From positions 1 through 5,874 of the forward strand of contig JANREF010000160.1 in NCBI GenBank assembly GCA_030726195.1: a stretch of 5,874 nucleotides of DNA, in the 5' to 3' direction. Shown in pieces: positions 1-5,789 of the stretch (position 1 is its first letter; each line of letters begins with the position of its first letter). A model generated the notes under the pieces. That model was not told where the DNA came from and made no database searches. It saw nothing but the letters and a program-made list of their open reading frames with translations. Source of the DNA: Burkholderiaceae bacterium (GTDB lineage Bacteria; Pseudomonadota; Gammaproteobacteria; Burkholderiales; Burkholderiaceae_C). A program made the position numbers and the translations under genes.

Positions 1-1183
1 TAGACAGCAAAGCGTTTTCTTTGATGGACTCGTAAATGCCGTCCAAGTCGTCGGGTACTGTGGTGAGGTAGCACGATGACAGCTGGCTGCGCAAGGTGCC
101 GCTGTTGAACAGCGTTGGTGTGCTGGACATGAAGTCAAAGCTGGAAAGCACTTCGTAGAACTCAATCGCACGGGCTTCGCGGTTGACTTCGTTCAAGCTC
201 AAGCCCATGGCAACGCGCATGAAAAACGCTTGTGGCAACTCAATGCGCTGCTTGCGTACGTGCAGGAAGTAGCGGTCGTACAGCGTTTGCAGGCCCAAGT
301 AGTCAAACTGCATGTCGCGCTGTGGCTTGAGGGCTTTGCCCAACAGCTCTAAGTCGAATTGGCCCAGGCGCTCGTCTAGCAAGTCGGCCTTGATACCTTT
401 TTTGATGAAGCCAGGGAAGTAGTCGGCGTATGCAGCGCTCAGCTCGGTTTGTGTGACCGGTTGGCCCAACACCTCTTTGGCAATGGTTTGCAGCAGCAAA
501 CGCGCTGTGGCGTAGGTGTAGTCGGGGTCTTTTTCGATCAGGGTACGTGCAGCCAGGATGGAGGCTTTTTGCACTTCGTCCAGTGGTACGCCGTCGTACA
601 GGTTGCGCACGGTTTCGTTGAAGATGGGCTCTGGCTTCACGTCTGCACTCAGGCCTTCGCATGCAGCTTGAATGTTGTGGCGCAGCTGGTCCATGTCCAA
701 AGGCATGCGCTGACCGTTGTCGGTCACGTGCAAGCGCTCGGCTTCTGGTGCTTGCTCGACTTGCTCTTTGGAGCTGGCGCGCTCTTGTGTGCGGCGCTCG
801 CGGTACAGCACGTAGGCACGCGCAACTTCGTGGTGGCCACCACGCATGAGACCGAGTTCAACTTGGTCTTGGATGTCTTCAATGTGGAAGGTGCCGCCTG
901 CTGGGCGTGAGCGCAACAACGCCTTGACAACGCCTTGGGTGAGCTCGTCCACGGTTTCGCGCACGCTGGCAGATGCCGCGCCTTGCGTGCCGTGCACGGC
1001 CAAAAACGCCTTCATCATGGCCACAGCCACTTTGTTGGGCATGAACGGCACCACTGCGCCGTTGCGGCGGATGATCTGGTAGTGGCTAAACGCGCTGGCG
1101 TCGTTTAGGCGTGGCACGGCGGTGTCGTCGAATGACGAGGACTGCTGCTTGGCGGCTGGCGCAATCGCTGTATCTGTTTGCAT
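1..1183 (-). CDS. nrdA: Ribonucleoside-diphosphate reductase, large (alpha) subunit, class Ia; N-terminal part, cut by the window edge
   Basis: Reduces ribonucleoside diphosphates to deoxyribonucleotides with the radical-bearing NrdB subunit, in the cytoplasm. The minus-strand frame is open for 394 codons from ATG 1181-1183 to the left edge. AAGAGA at 1190-1195, 6 nt upstream, is a good ribosome binding site. After a polar leader (1-34) comes an ATP-cone at about 35-132 (starting YQIIRRNGAVVPF), then a second cone-like domain at about 151-235 (starting LHVTDNGQRMPLD), then the start of the catalytic barrel. The stretch SSTPTLFNSGTLRSQLSSC ends in Cys371, which matches the first redox-active cysteine (Cys225 in E. 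coli NrdA). The last residues visible are ENALLS. The family is usually over 900 residues in this lineage, so more than half, including the other catalytic cysteines, lies outside. It has its own promoter with NrdR boxes and is probably not part of the ampD operon. nrdB would be expected downstream but cannot be seen. Confidence 0.96.
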   Translation of the reverse strand, partial: MQTDTAIAPAAKQQSSSFDDTAVPRLNDASAFSHYQIIRRNGAVVPFMPNKVAVAMMKAFLAVHGTQGAASASVRETVDELTQGVVKALLRSRPAGGTFHIEDIQDQVELGLMRGGHHEVARAYVLYRERRTQERASSKEQVEQAPEAERLHVTDNGQRMPLDMDQLRHNIQAACEGLSADVKPEPIFNETVRNLYDGVPLDEVQKASILAARTLIEKDPDYTYATARLLLQTIAKEVLGQPVTQTELSAAYADYFPGFIKKGIKADLLDERLGQFDLELLGKALKPQRDMQFDYLGLQTLYDRYFLHVRKQRIELPQAFFMRVAMGLSLNEVNREARAIEFYEVLSSFDFMSSTPTLFNSGTLRSQLSSCYLTTVPDDLDGIYESIKENALLS

Positions 1184-1298
1184 GTTGTATCTCTTAGTTG
1201 GTGTTCAAAACGGCTTGCTTGCTGAGCGCTGGCTTGTGGCTTAGCGGCGTATCAGCGGGAATTGCACCCAATGCTCACTTTTTTCTGGCGGCAGAGTG

Positions 1299-1314
1299 AC
1301 ACTATAGCTAGTGT
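1299..1314 (-). promoter_or_regulatory. NrdR box, promoter-downstream copy
   Basis: The 16-bp palindrome ACACTATAGCTAGTGT closely matches the NrdR box consensus (ACACwATATATwGTGT-like). It overlaps the TATAGT -10 hexamer of the better nrdA promoter candidate, so a bound repressor should block RNA polymerase. NrdR is the ATP/dATP-sensing zinc-ribbon/ATP-cone repressor of ribonucleotide reductase genes. Its gene is not in this window. Together with the second box and the gene downstream, the assignment is strong. Confidence 0.9.
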
Positions 1315-1329
1315 TTGTTGTCGGTTCAA
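1301..1329 (-). promoter_or_regulatory. Candidate sigma70 promoter of nrdA (proximal)
   Basis: Read on the minus strand, TTGAAC (1329-1324) is followed by a 17-bp spacer and TATAGT (1306-1301). The -10 matches the sigma70 consensus in 5 of 6 positions and the -35 in 4 of 6. Transcription would start near 1294, giving a leader of about 110 nt. The -10 lies inside an NrdR box, whose own consensus contains TATAGTGT, so part of the match may come from the operator rather than from promoter selection. Confidence 0.6.
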
Positions 1330-1330
1330 G

Positions 1331-1346
1331 ACACTAGGGGTAGTGT
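1331..1346 (-). promoter_or_regulatory. NrdR box, promoter-upstream copy
   Basis: ACACTAGGGGTAGTGT is a second 16-bp element with intact ACACTA/TAGTGT arms but a GGGG centre in place of the usual AT-rich one. Exactly 16 bp separate it from the other box, so the centres are 32 bp apart, about three helical turns. That puts both on one face of the DNA, the usual arrangement for cooperative NrdR binding. It covers the -10 area of the upstream promoter candidate and abuts the -35 of the downstream one. Confidence 0.88.
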
Positions 1347-1367
1347 TTCCAAGTATTTTTTTGTCAA
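1339..1367 (-). promoter_or_regulatory. Second candidate promoter of nrdA (distal), perfect -35 and poor -10
   Basis: A perfect TTGACA lies at 1367-1362 on the minus strand, followed by an A-run. At 17 bp spacing the -10 would be ACTACC, within the distal NrdR box, which is a weak match. Polymerase may use the -35 with a non-canonical -10, or the -35 may be chance. If used, this promoter would also be NrdR-controlled. Confidence 0.35.
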
Positions 1368-1385
1368 GTAGTAAATGGACTACTT
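1366..1385. repeat. Perfect 7-bp inverted repeat upstream of the nrdA promoters
   Basis: AAGTAGT at 1366-1372 and ACTACTT at 1379-1385 are perfect inverted copies around the 6-bp AAATGG. The left arm overlaps the end of the TTGACA -35. It lies 23 bp past the ampD stop codon. On the minus strand it is followed by an A-run rather than a T-run, so it does not look like an intrinsic terminator for ampD. It could be a second operator or a weak hairpin. No known regulator is assigned. Confidence 0.4.
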
Positions 1386-1407
1386 TTGATGACAGATGCG
1401 TTACTCG

Positions 1408-2088
1408 TTACGCTTGGGACGGCCAGCTCAGGCCAGGGGCGAGGGCCTCCAGGCCCCCTATGAGACGAGACCAATCAAAGCCCGCGCCAGGGTCTTGTTT
1501 GCGCCCGGGAGCGATGTGCTCGTGACCCGCAAAGCCCTCAATACTTGGAAGGGCTTTCAGCAACTGCGCACTCAATTGCACCAGCGCGTCGTACTGCGGC
1601 TCTTCAAAGTGCGAGCCCTCCAACCCCTCCAGCTCTATGCCTATAGAGAAGTCGTTGCAGTTGTCCGTGCCATGCCAGTTGGACTGACCCGCGTGCCAGG
1701 CCCTGTCCCAGATTGACACGAATTGCGTGACGCGGCCAGTCCTGTCAATCACGAAGTGACTGGAGACGGTCGCACCACGAATGGTTTGAAAGTAGGGGTG
1801 TGCGTCCCAATCGAGGGTGTTGGTGAACAACTGCTCTATGCAGCCGTTGCCAAACTCGCCAGGGGGCAGGCTGATGGAGTGCAACACCACCAAGCGCAGC
1901 GCAGCCCCTTGCGGTCGCGGCCCATGGTTAGGCGAGGGGCAGCGGTGTGCGCCGCGCAGCCAGCCGTTATCCCAGCCGTTATGCCAGCCTTGGTGGCTGG
2001 CGTTGCCCGTGCCGTCTTGCCAGTCTGCGCCCGTGGCTGGGTGCGGTTGTGCGCTAGGGCTAGAGCTAGAGCTTGGCACGGTCGCCAC
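1408..2088 (-). CDS. ampD: 1,6-anhydro-N-acetylmuramyl-L-alanine amidase AmpD
   Basis: Cytoplasmic zinc amidase of peptidoglycan recycling. It cleaves the bond between anhydro-N-acetylmuramic acid and the stem peptide, and so lowers the muropeptides that induce AmpR-controlled beta-lactamases. The Amidase_2 domain spans about 43-215: GWLRGAHRCPSPNHGPRP, VVLHSISLPPGEFG, then RAWHAG, CNDFSIGIELEG and GHEHIAPGRKQDPG. Predicted zinc ligands are His70, His189 and Asp199. Glu152 and Lys197 match the catalytic Glu116 and Lys162 of the Citrobacter enzyme. The 226 residues exceed the usual 180-190 because of a 40-residue low-complexity N-terminus holding a Ser run and HQGWHNGWDNGW. There is no signal peptide. 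The start is GTG 2086-2088, with GTG 2077-2079 as an alternative. Neither has a clear Shine-Dalgarno, and the gene overlaps the upstream stop by 23 bp, suggesting translational coupling. It is the last gene of the block. Confidence 0.93.
   Translation of the reverse strand: MATVPSSSSSPSAQPHPATGADWQDGTGNASHQGWHNGWDNGWLRGAHRCPSPNHGPRPQGAALRLVVLHSISLPPGEFGNGCIEQLFTNTLDWDAHPYFQTIRGATVSSHFVIDRTGRVTQFVSIWDRAWHAGQSNWHGTDNCNDFSIGIELEGLEGSHFEEPQYDALVQLSAQLLKALPSIEGFAGHEHIAPGRKQDPGAGFDWSRLIGGLEALAPGLSWPSQA
1960..1995 (-). repeat. Three 12-bp tandem units in ampD coding HQGW-HNGW-DNGW
   Basis: On the plus strand, CCAGCCGTTATC and CCAGCCGTTATG differ at one base and are followed by a degenerate third unit, CCAGCCTTGGTG. 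In the ampD frame they encode the tetrapeptides HQGW, HNGW and DNGW, just before the conserved GWLRGAHR start of the amidase domain. The near identity of two units suggests recent slippage duplication. Confidence 0.75.
2053..2073. repeat. Hexanucleotide tandem repeat across the ampD start and upstream stop
   Basis: GCTAGG, GCTAGA and GCTAGA plus a partial GCT make about 3.5 units. In the ampD frame they encode the Ser-rich run SSSSSPS. In the frame of the upstream gene the repeats give TAG stops at 2066-2068, 2060-2062 and 2054-2056, so its end is protected by three alternating in-frame stops. Whole-unit length changes keep both frames. Confidence 0.7.
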
Positions 2089-2311
2089 TCAATTGGCAGT
2101 GCGCGTGGCTGCAGTACACGCCCAGTTCACCCTTGATCATTTCGCGCGCATCCGTGTGTGTGCCGCAGTGGCTACACGCCACAATCGGCAAGGTCAGCGG
2201 GGTGGCCTTGCGTTTGGACTGGGGTGGTTTGGGTACGGCGGGTCTGTGGTCGCGTCGCCACAGCCATATTCCCATCAGCACCACAGCAAACAGCAACAAT
2301 AGTTTCAACAT
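2066..2311 (-). CDS. PP0621-type small membrane-anchored zinc-ribbon protein, function unknown
   Basis: An 81-residue protein with one N-terminal hydrophobic segment (about 2-18, LKLLLLFAVVLMGIWLW), followed by the basic Arg19-Arg20, a basic Pro-rich linker (about 22-42) and a compact C-terminal cysteine cluster. The cluster reads CSHC (Cys46, Cys49) then YCSHAHC (Cys67, Cys72, with His69 and His71), fitting a small zinc ribbon. The charge pattern suggests a membrane anchor with the zinc domain in the cytoplasm. It resembles the conserved proteobacterial proteins annotated as PP0621 family, for which I know no experimental function. The ATG at 2309-2311 has only a weak Shine-Dalgarno. The gene lies 52 bp after the CcsA-like gene and overlaps ampD by 23 bp, so all three are probably co-transcribed. 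The family name is from memory; the topology and cysteine pattern are read directly. Confidence 0.8.
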   Translation of the reverse strand: MLKLLLLFAVVLMGIWLWRRDHRPAVPKPPQSKRKATPLTLPIVACSHCGTHTDAREMIKGELGVYCSHAHCQLSGDRAKL

Positions 2312-2363
2312 AATCAGCGGTCGTTCAATGGCTGGCCACCGGTTGATGGCCGTGGGGTGTGGG

Positions 2364-3158
2364 CTAGGCCGCGCGGGCCAGCAACACTTCTAATACAAAG
2401 CGTGAGCCTACATAGCCCATCAGCAGCAGGCCTGCACCCACATACAGAGTGCGCGCGGCGGTTTTACCACGCCAGCCCAAGCGCCAGCGCCCGATCAGCA
2501 GCACGGCCAAGGTGAGCCAAGACAACACCGAGAAGATGGTTTTGTGGTCCCAGCGAAACCGCACGCCGTAGAGCATGTCCGTAAATCCAAGGCCCACGAT
2601 CAGCGTGGCGGTGAGCAACACAAAGCCAGCGCCTACAAATTGAAACATCAGCCGCTCTAGGCCCAGCAGGGGAATATGGTCTTCGTGCGCCTCGGCATGG
2701 CGGATGGCCAGCTCGGTGCGCTTGACCAACCAAGCGTGGAACACGGCCACTGCAATGAGGCCGTAAGAGGCCAGGCCCAAGGCCCAATGAATGGGCAGCC
2801 ATACCGAGCTGGCAGCGGGATGCACGCTGCCGGGAAATACCACAGCCAAGCCCACGGCTGCAGCGCCAAAGCCGGCCAGCACCCAGCGCGCGCGCAGTTT
2901 GGGCTGAAGTTGAGTTTCTATGCCGTAGATGGTGGAGACCAGCCATGCGGTGATGCTGATGGCCACCGCAAAACCGAAGTGGTTGGGGTAGCACCACCAA
3001 TAAGCCACCAGAGCCAAGCCGTGCAATGCCCATGTGGCCGCGAATAGCAGCTGTGCCAAGCGCTGCCCCAAACGCTGATGGCCCAAGGCAACGACCAAGT
3101 AGCCCGCTGCCGCAGCGATAGACGATGCAAAGAATAAGGGGCTGCCCGGTAGAATCAT
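2364..3158 (-). CDS. CcsA/YpjD-like inner membrane protein (cytochrome c assembly family)
   Basis: 264 residues with about eight hydrophobic segments: 6-26, 34-54, 61-81, 92-110, 120-145, 170-194, 208-229 and 238-261. This is the layout of the short CcsA-type proteins related to E. coli YpjD (CorE). Histidines that could face haem or metal include His46, His124 (VWLPIHWALG) and His205 (FRWDHKTIFS), the last two in segments that resemble the conserved C-terminal part of the cytochrome c assembly domain. The tryptophan-rich WWD haem-handling loop of true CcsA is not evident, so a direct role in cytochrome c maturation is uncertain. In E. coli, ypjD also lies divergent from ffh, which supports orthology by context. 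The ATG at 3156-3158 is preceded by CTGTTGTC with no good Shine-Dalgarno. It is the first gene of the three-gene block. Confidence 0.85.
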   Translation of the reverse strand: MILPGSPLFFASSIAAAAGYLVVALGHQRLGQRLAQLLFAATWALHGLALVAYWWCYPNHFGFAVAISITAWLVSTIYGIETQLQPKLRARWVLAGFGAAAVGLAVVFPGSVHPAASSVWLPIHWALGLASYGLIAVAVFHAWLVKRTELAIRHAEAHEDHIPLLGLERLMFQFVGAGFVLLTATLIVGLGFTDMLYGVRFRWDHKTIFSVLSWLTLAVLLIGRWRLGWRGKTAARTLYVGAGLLLMGYVGSRFVLEVLLARAA

Positions 3159-3254
3159 GACAACAGTTTAACGCCGCAGCGCACGATGTGCGGCAGACAC
3201 CATGCACTTGTGGCCTCGCCCATGGGTGACTTTTTACGCACAGAGATATCAGCC
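3159..3254. other. Divergent intergenic region between the CcsA-like gene and ffh
   Basis: These 96 bp must hold the promoters for both directions unless ffh is read from within the neighbouring gene. I found no convincing -35/-10 pair either way. It contains the perfect hairpin CGCAC-GAT-GTGCG (3180-3192), which competes with a longer pairing of GCCGCA (3173-3178) and TGCGGC (3189-3194). ATGs at 3186 and 3222 are in frame with ffh but are not favoured as starts. Confidence 0.5.
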
Positions 3255-4628
3255 ATGGCCTCCGCCCTATCCGACCGCCTATCGCGCATTGTTAAAACCA
3301 TGCGTGGCCAAGCCCGCATCACCGAAAGCAACGTCTCAGATATGTTGCGCGAAGTGCGCATGGCCTTGCTCGAGGCAGACGTGGCCTTGCCCGTGGTGCG
3401 CGACTTCATTGCCCAGGTCAAGGAAAAGGCCTTGGGCGAGACGGTGGTGGGTTCACTCACGCCCGGCCAGGCGTTGGTGGGCGTGGTGAACAAAGAGTTG
3501 GTGGCCCTCATGGCTGGCGGCGATGGGGTGTCGGGCAAGCTCAATTTGGCTGCCCAGCCGCCCGCTGTGGTGTTGATGGCCGGTTTGCAAGGTGCGGGTA
3601 AAACCACCACCACGGCCAAGTTGGCCAGCCATTTGGTGCACAAGCAAAAGAAAAAAGTGCTCACTGTTAGTGGCGACGTCTACCGACCCGCGGCGATTGA
3701 ACAGCTTAAAACTGTGACGGCTCAAGCCGGTGCCGAATGGTTCCCGAGCTCGGCTGACCAAAAGCCTGTGGACATTGCCGTGGCGGCGCTGGATTACGCG
3801 CGCAAGCATTACTTCGACGTGTTGCTGGTGGATACGGCCGGTCGCTTGGCGATTGATGAGCTGTTGATGCAGGAGATCAAGAGCCTGCACGCCACGCTCA
3901 ATCCAATTGAAACCTTGTTTGTGGTGGATGCCATGCAAGGTCAAGACGCTGTGAACACGGCCAAGGCCTTTAAAGATGCCTTGCCGCTCACGGGTATTGT
4001 GCTGACCAAAACCGATGGTGATTCACGCGGCGGTGCGGCCTTGTCGGTGCGCCACGTCACGGGCGTGCCCATCAAGTTTGCCGGTACCAGCGAAAAAATC
4101 GACGGCCTTGAGGTGTTTGATGCCGAGCGCCACGCCCAGCGTGTGTTGGGCATGGGCGATATTGTGGCCTTGGTCGAGCAAGTCACGGCTGGCGTGGACA
4201 TGGACGCGGCGCAAAAGCTCGCCAGCAAAGTCAAAAGCGGCGCCGGCTTTGACCTGCACGATTTCTTAGACCAGCTGCGCCAAATGAAAAGTATGGGCGG
4301 TTTGTCCAGCCTCATGGACAAGCTGCCCGGTCAGATGGCGGCCAAGGCCGGTGAGATGGACATGGACAAGGTTGAGCGCGACTTGCGCCGCAAAGAAGGC
4401 ATTGTGTGCAGCATGACCCATAAAGAGCGCAGCAAGCCCGAGTTGATCAAGGCCACTCGCAAACGCCGCATTGCTGCAGGCGCTGGCGTGCAGGTTCAGG
4501 ATGTGAACCGCTTGCTCAAAGAGTTTGAGCAAATGCAAGGCATGATGAAAAAAATGAAGGGTGGCGGCATGATGAAAATGATGAAGCGCATGGGCGGTAT
4601 GCGCGGCGGCATGCCAGGTATGGGCTAA
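3255..4628 (+). CDS. ffh: Signal recognition particle protein Ffh (SRP54 GTPase)
   Basis: Protein part of the bacterial SRP. With 4.5S RNA it binds hydrophobic nascent chains at the ribosome and delivers them to FtsY and the Sec translocon. The 457-residue product has the full NG-M layout. The N domain covers about 1-90, with REVRMALLEADVALPVVR. The G domain has the P-loop GLQGAGKTT (110-118), DVYRPAAIEQL, DTAGRL (193-198), TKTDGD (251-256) and the closing GMGD loop. The M domain starts near 325 (SGAGFDLHDFLDQLRQMK) and holds the RNA-binding helix-turn-helix around RKRRIAAGAGVQVQDVNRLL from 402. The tail has 12 Met in about 33 residues for signal-sequence binding. I chose ATG 3255 because MASALSDRLSRIV aligns with the E. 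coli N-terminus and AGAGA lies 8 nt upstream. In-frame ATGs at 3186 and 3222 would add an unconserved leader. E. coli Ffh is 453 residues, so this is full length. Confidence 0.98.
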   Translation: MASALSDRLSRIVKTMRGQARITESNVSDMLREVRMALLEADVALPVVRDFIAQVKEKALGETVVGSLTPGQALVGVVNKELVALMAGGDGVSGKLNLAAQPPAVVLMAGLQGAGKTTTTAKLASHLVHKQKKKVLTVSGDVYRPAAIEQLKTVTAQAGAEWFPSSADQKPVDIAVAALDYARKHYFDVLLVDTAGRLAIDELLMQEIKSLHATLNPIETLFVVDAMQGQDAVNTAKAFKDALPLTGIVLTKTDGDSRGGAALSVRHVTGVPIKFAGTSEKIDGLEVFDAERHAQRVLGMGDIVALVEQVTAGVDMDAAQKLASKVKSGAGFDLHDFLDQLRQMKSMGGLSSLMDKLPGQMAAKAGEMDMDKVERDLRRKEGIVCSMTHKERSKPELIKATRKRRIAAGAGVQVQDVNRLLKEFEQMQGMMKKMKGGGMMKMMKRMGGMRGGMPGMG

Positions 4629-4633
4629 CACCT

Positions 4634-4663
4634 GTGCGCAGCCTCTGTTGAGGTGCTGCGCAC
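4634..4663. terminator. Hairpin between convergent ffh and miaB, possible bidirectional terminator
   Basis: GTGCGCAGC (4634-4642) and GCTGCGCAC (4655-4663) form a perfect 9-bp GC-rich stem. The loop can pair further (CTC with GAG), leaving a small bulge. It begins 6 bp after the ffh stop and ends 11 bp before the miaB stop, where a shared terminator is expected. No T-run follows on either strand (TTGCTGTGAATTATTT after ffh), so it is not a textbook intrinsic terminator. It may act with Rho or only stabilise 3' ends. Confidence 0.6.
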
Positions 4664-4673
4664 TTGCTGTGAA

Positions 4674-5789
4674 TTATTTCAACACCAATTCGCCGCGCAA
4701 CGAGTGCGGCAGTGCTTGGGTGATGTTCACGTCCAACATCAAACCTTTGAGGCGCTCTGGGTTGGGGCCTGCAGGGAAGTTCACAATCCGGTTGCACTCG
4801 GTGCGGCCCATCCACTCGCTGGCGTCTTTGCGCGAAGGGCCCTCTACCAAAATGCGCTGCACGGTGTGCTCGCGCGAGGCGCTGATGGCGCGCACATTGT
4901 CCTCAATCGTGGCTTGCAAATGCTGCAAGCGCTTGAGCTTGACGTCGTGGGGTGTCTCGTCGGGCAGGTTGGCCGCTGGTGTGCCCGGCCTTGGGCTGTA
5001 AATGAAGCTGAAACTGGTGTCAAAGCCCACATCAGTGATGAGCTTCATGAGCTTGTCGAAGTCGTCTTGCGTTTCACCGGGGAAGCCCACGATGAAGTCT
5101 GAACTCATGGCAATGTCCGGGCGAATGGCGCGCAGCTTGCGAACCGTGCTCTTGAATTCCAGCGCGGTGTAACCCCGTTTCATGGCCGCCAAGATGCGGT
5201 CGCTGCCGTGCTGCACGGGCAGGTGCAAATGGTTGACCAGTTGGGGTACGCGCTCGTATACATCGATTAGGCGCTGGGTGAACTCTTTGGGGTGGCTGGT
5301 GGTGAAGCGTATACGCTGCACGCCAGGCAGGGCGGCCACGTACTCGATGAGCAAGGCAAAGTCGGCGATGTCAGCGGTGTCGCCCATCACGCCGCGGTAG
5401 GCGTTGACGTTTTGGCCCAGCAAGGTGATTTCTTTCACGCCTTGCTCGGTCAAGGCGGCGACCTCGGCCAGCACGTCGTCGAAGGGGCGCGATACCTCTT
5501 CGCCGCGCGTGTAGGGCACCACGCAGTAGCTGCAGTACTTGGAGCAGCCTTCCATGATGGAGACGAAGGCGCTGGCCCCGTCGACCTTGGCGGGTGGCAG
5601 GTGGTCAAACTTTTCGATTTCTGGAAAGCTGATATCCACCTGTGGCTTGTTCAGGCGGGCGCGCTCGTTGAGCATGTCGGGCAAGCGGTGCAGGGTTTGC
5701 GGACCAAACACCACGTCGACGAAGGGCGCGCGGGCAATGATGGCTTCGCCTTCTTGGCTGGCCACGCAGCCGCCCACGCCTATGAGCAC
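4674..5789 (-). CDS. miaB: Remaining open frame of MiaB: tRNA-2-methylthio-N6-dimethylallyladenosine synthase, missing its N-terminus
   Basis: MiaB converts i6A37 to ms2i6A37 in tRNAs reading UNN codons. This 371-codon frame carries most of the enzyme. It begins with the tail of the methylthiotransferase domain, where Cys8 is the third auxiliary-cluster cysteine. The radical-SAM cysteines follow at 82, 86 and 89 (CSKYCSYC), then [54 protein letters not shown] and SARPGTPAA-like [15 protein letters not shown] domain (about 305-371, with [12 protein letters not shown] and [11 protein letters not shown]) should bind tRNA. The first candidate start after the nonsense codon is GTG 5787-5789, with AAGG three bases before it, so reinitiation is conceivable. 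A product starting there lacks the first two auxiliary-cluster cysteines and should not methylthiolate tRNA. If the stop is an error, the real gene runs beyond the right edge. Confidence 0.8.
   Translation of the reverse strand: MLIGVGGCVASQEGEAIIARAPFVDVVFGPQTLHRLPDMLNERARLNKPQVDISFPEIEKFDHLPPAKVDGASAFVSIMEGCSKYCSYCVVPYTRGEEVSRPFDDVLAEVAALTEQGVKEITLLGQNVNAYRGVMGDTADIADFALLIEYVAALPGVQRIRFTTSHPKEFTQRLIDVYERVPQLVNHLHLPVQHGSDRILAAMKRGYTALEFKSTVRKLRAIRPDIAMSSDFIVGFPGETQDDFDKLMKLITDVGFDTSFSFIYSPRPGTPAANLPDETPHDVKLKRLQHLQATIEDNVRAISASREHTVQRILVEGPSRKDASEWMGRTECNRIVNFPAGPNPERLKGLMLDVNITQALPHSLRGELVLK

Noticed and set aside
449..910. Plus-strand frame of 153 codons opposite nrdA
   Set aside because: It is antisense to a well-conserved coding sequence, has no ribosome binding site and resembles no known family.
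2319..2347. Short GGCCA/TGGCC inverted repeat between the CcsA-like gene and the PP0621-type gene as a terminator
   Set aside because: Only 5 bp of stem with an 8-nt loop and no T-run. The genes are 52 bp apart in the same direction and more likely co-transcribed.
2464..3207. Long minus-strand frame (247 codons) in another phase over the CcsA-like gene
   Set aside because: Its translation is low-complexity, rich in Arg, Gly and Leu with no family resemblance, while the in-phase frame gives a coherent eight-helix membrane protein.
3186..3254. Upstream in-frame ATGs of ffh at 3186 and 3222 as the true start
   Set aside because: The added residues do not match known Ffh N-termini, while ATG 3255 gives a normal N domain and has AGAGA 8 nt upstream.
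3453..3944. Minus-strand frame of 163 codons opposite ffh, and other antisense frames there
   Set aside because: They arise from codon bias of the conserved ffh gene. Composition (His, Gln and Arg rich) is typical of shadow frames.
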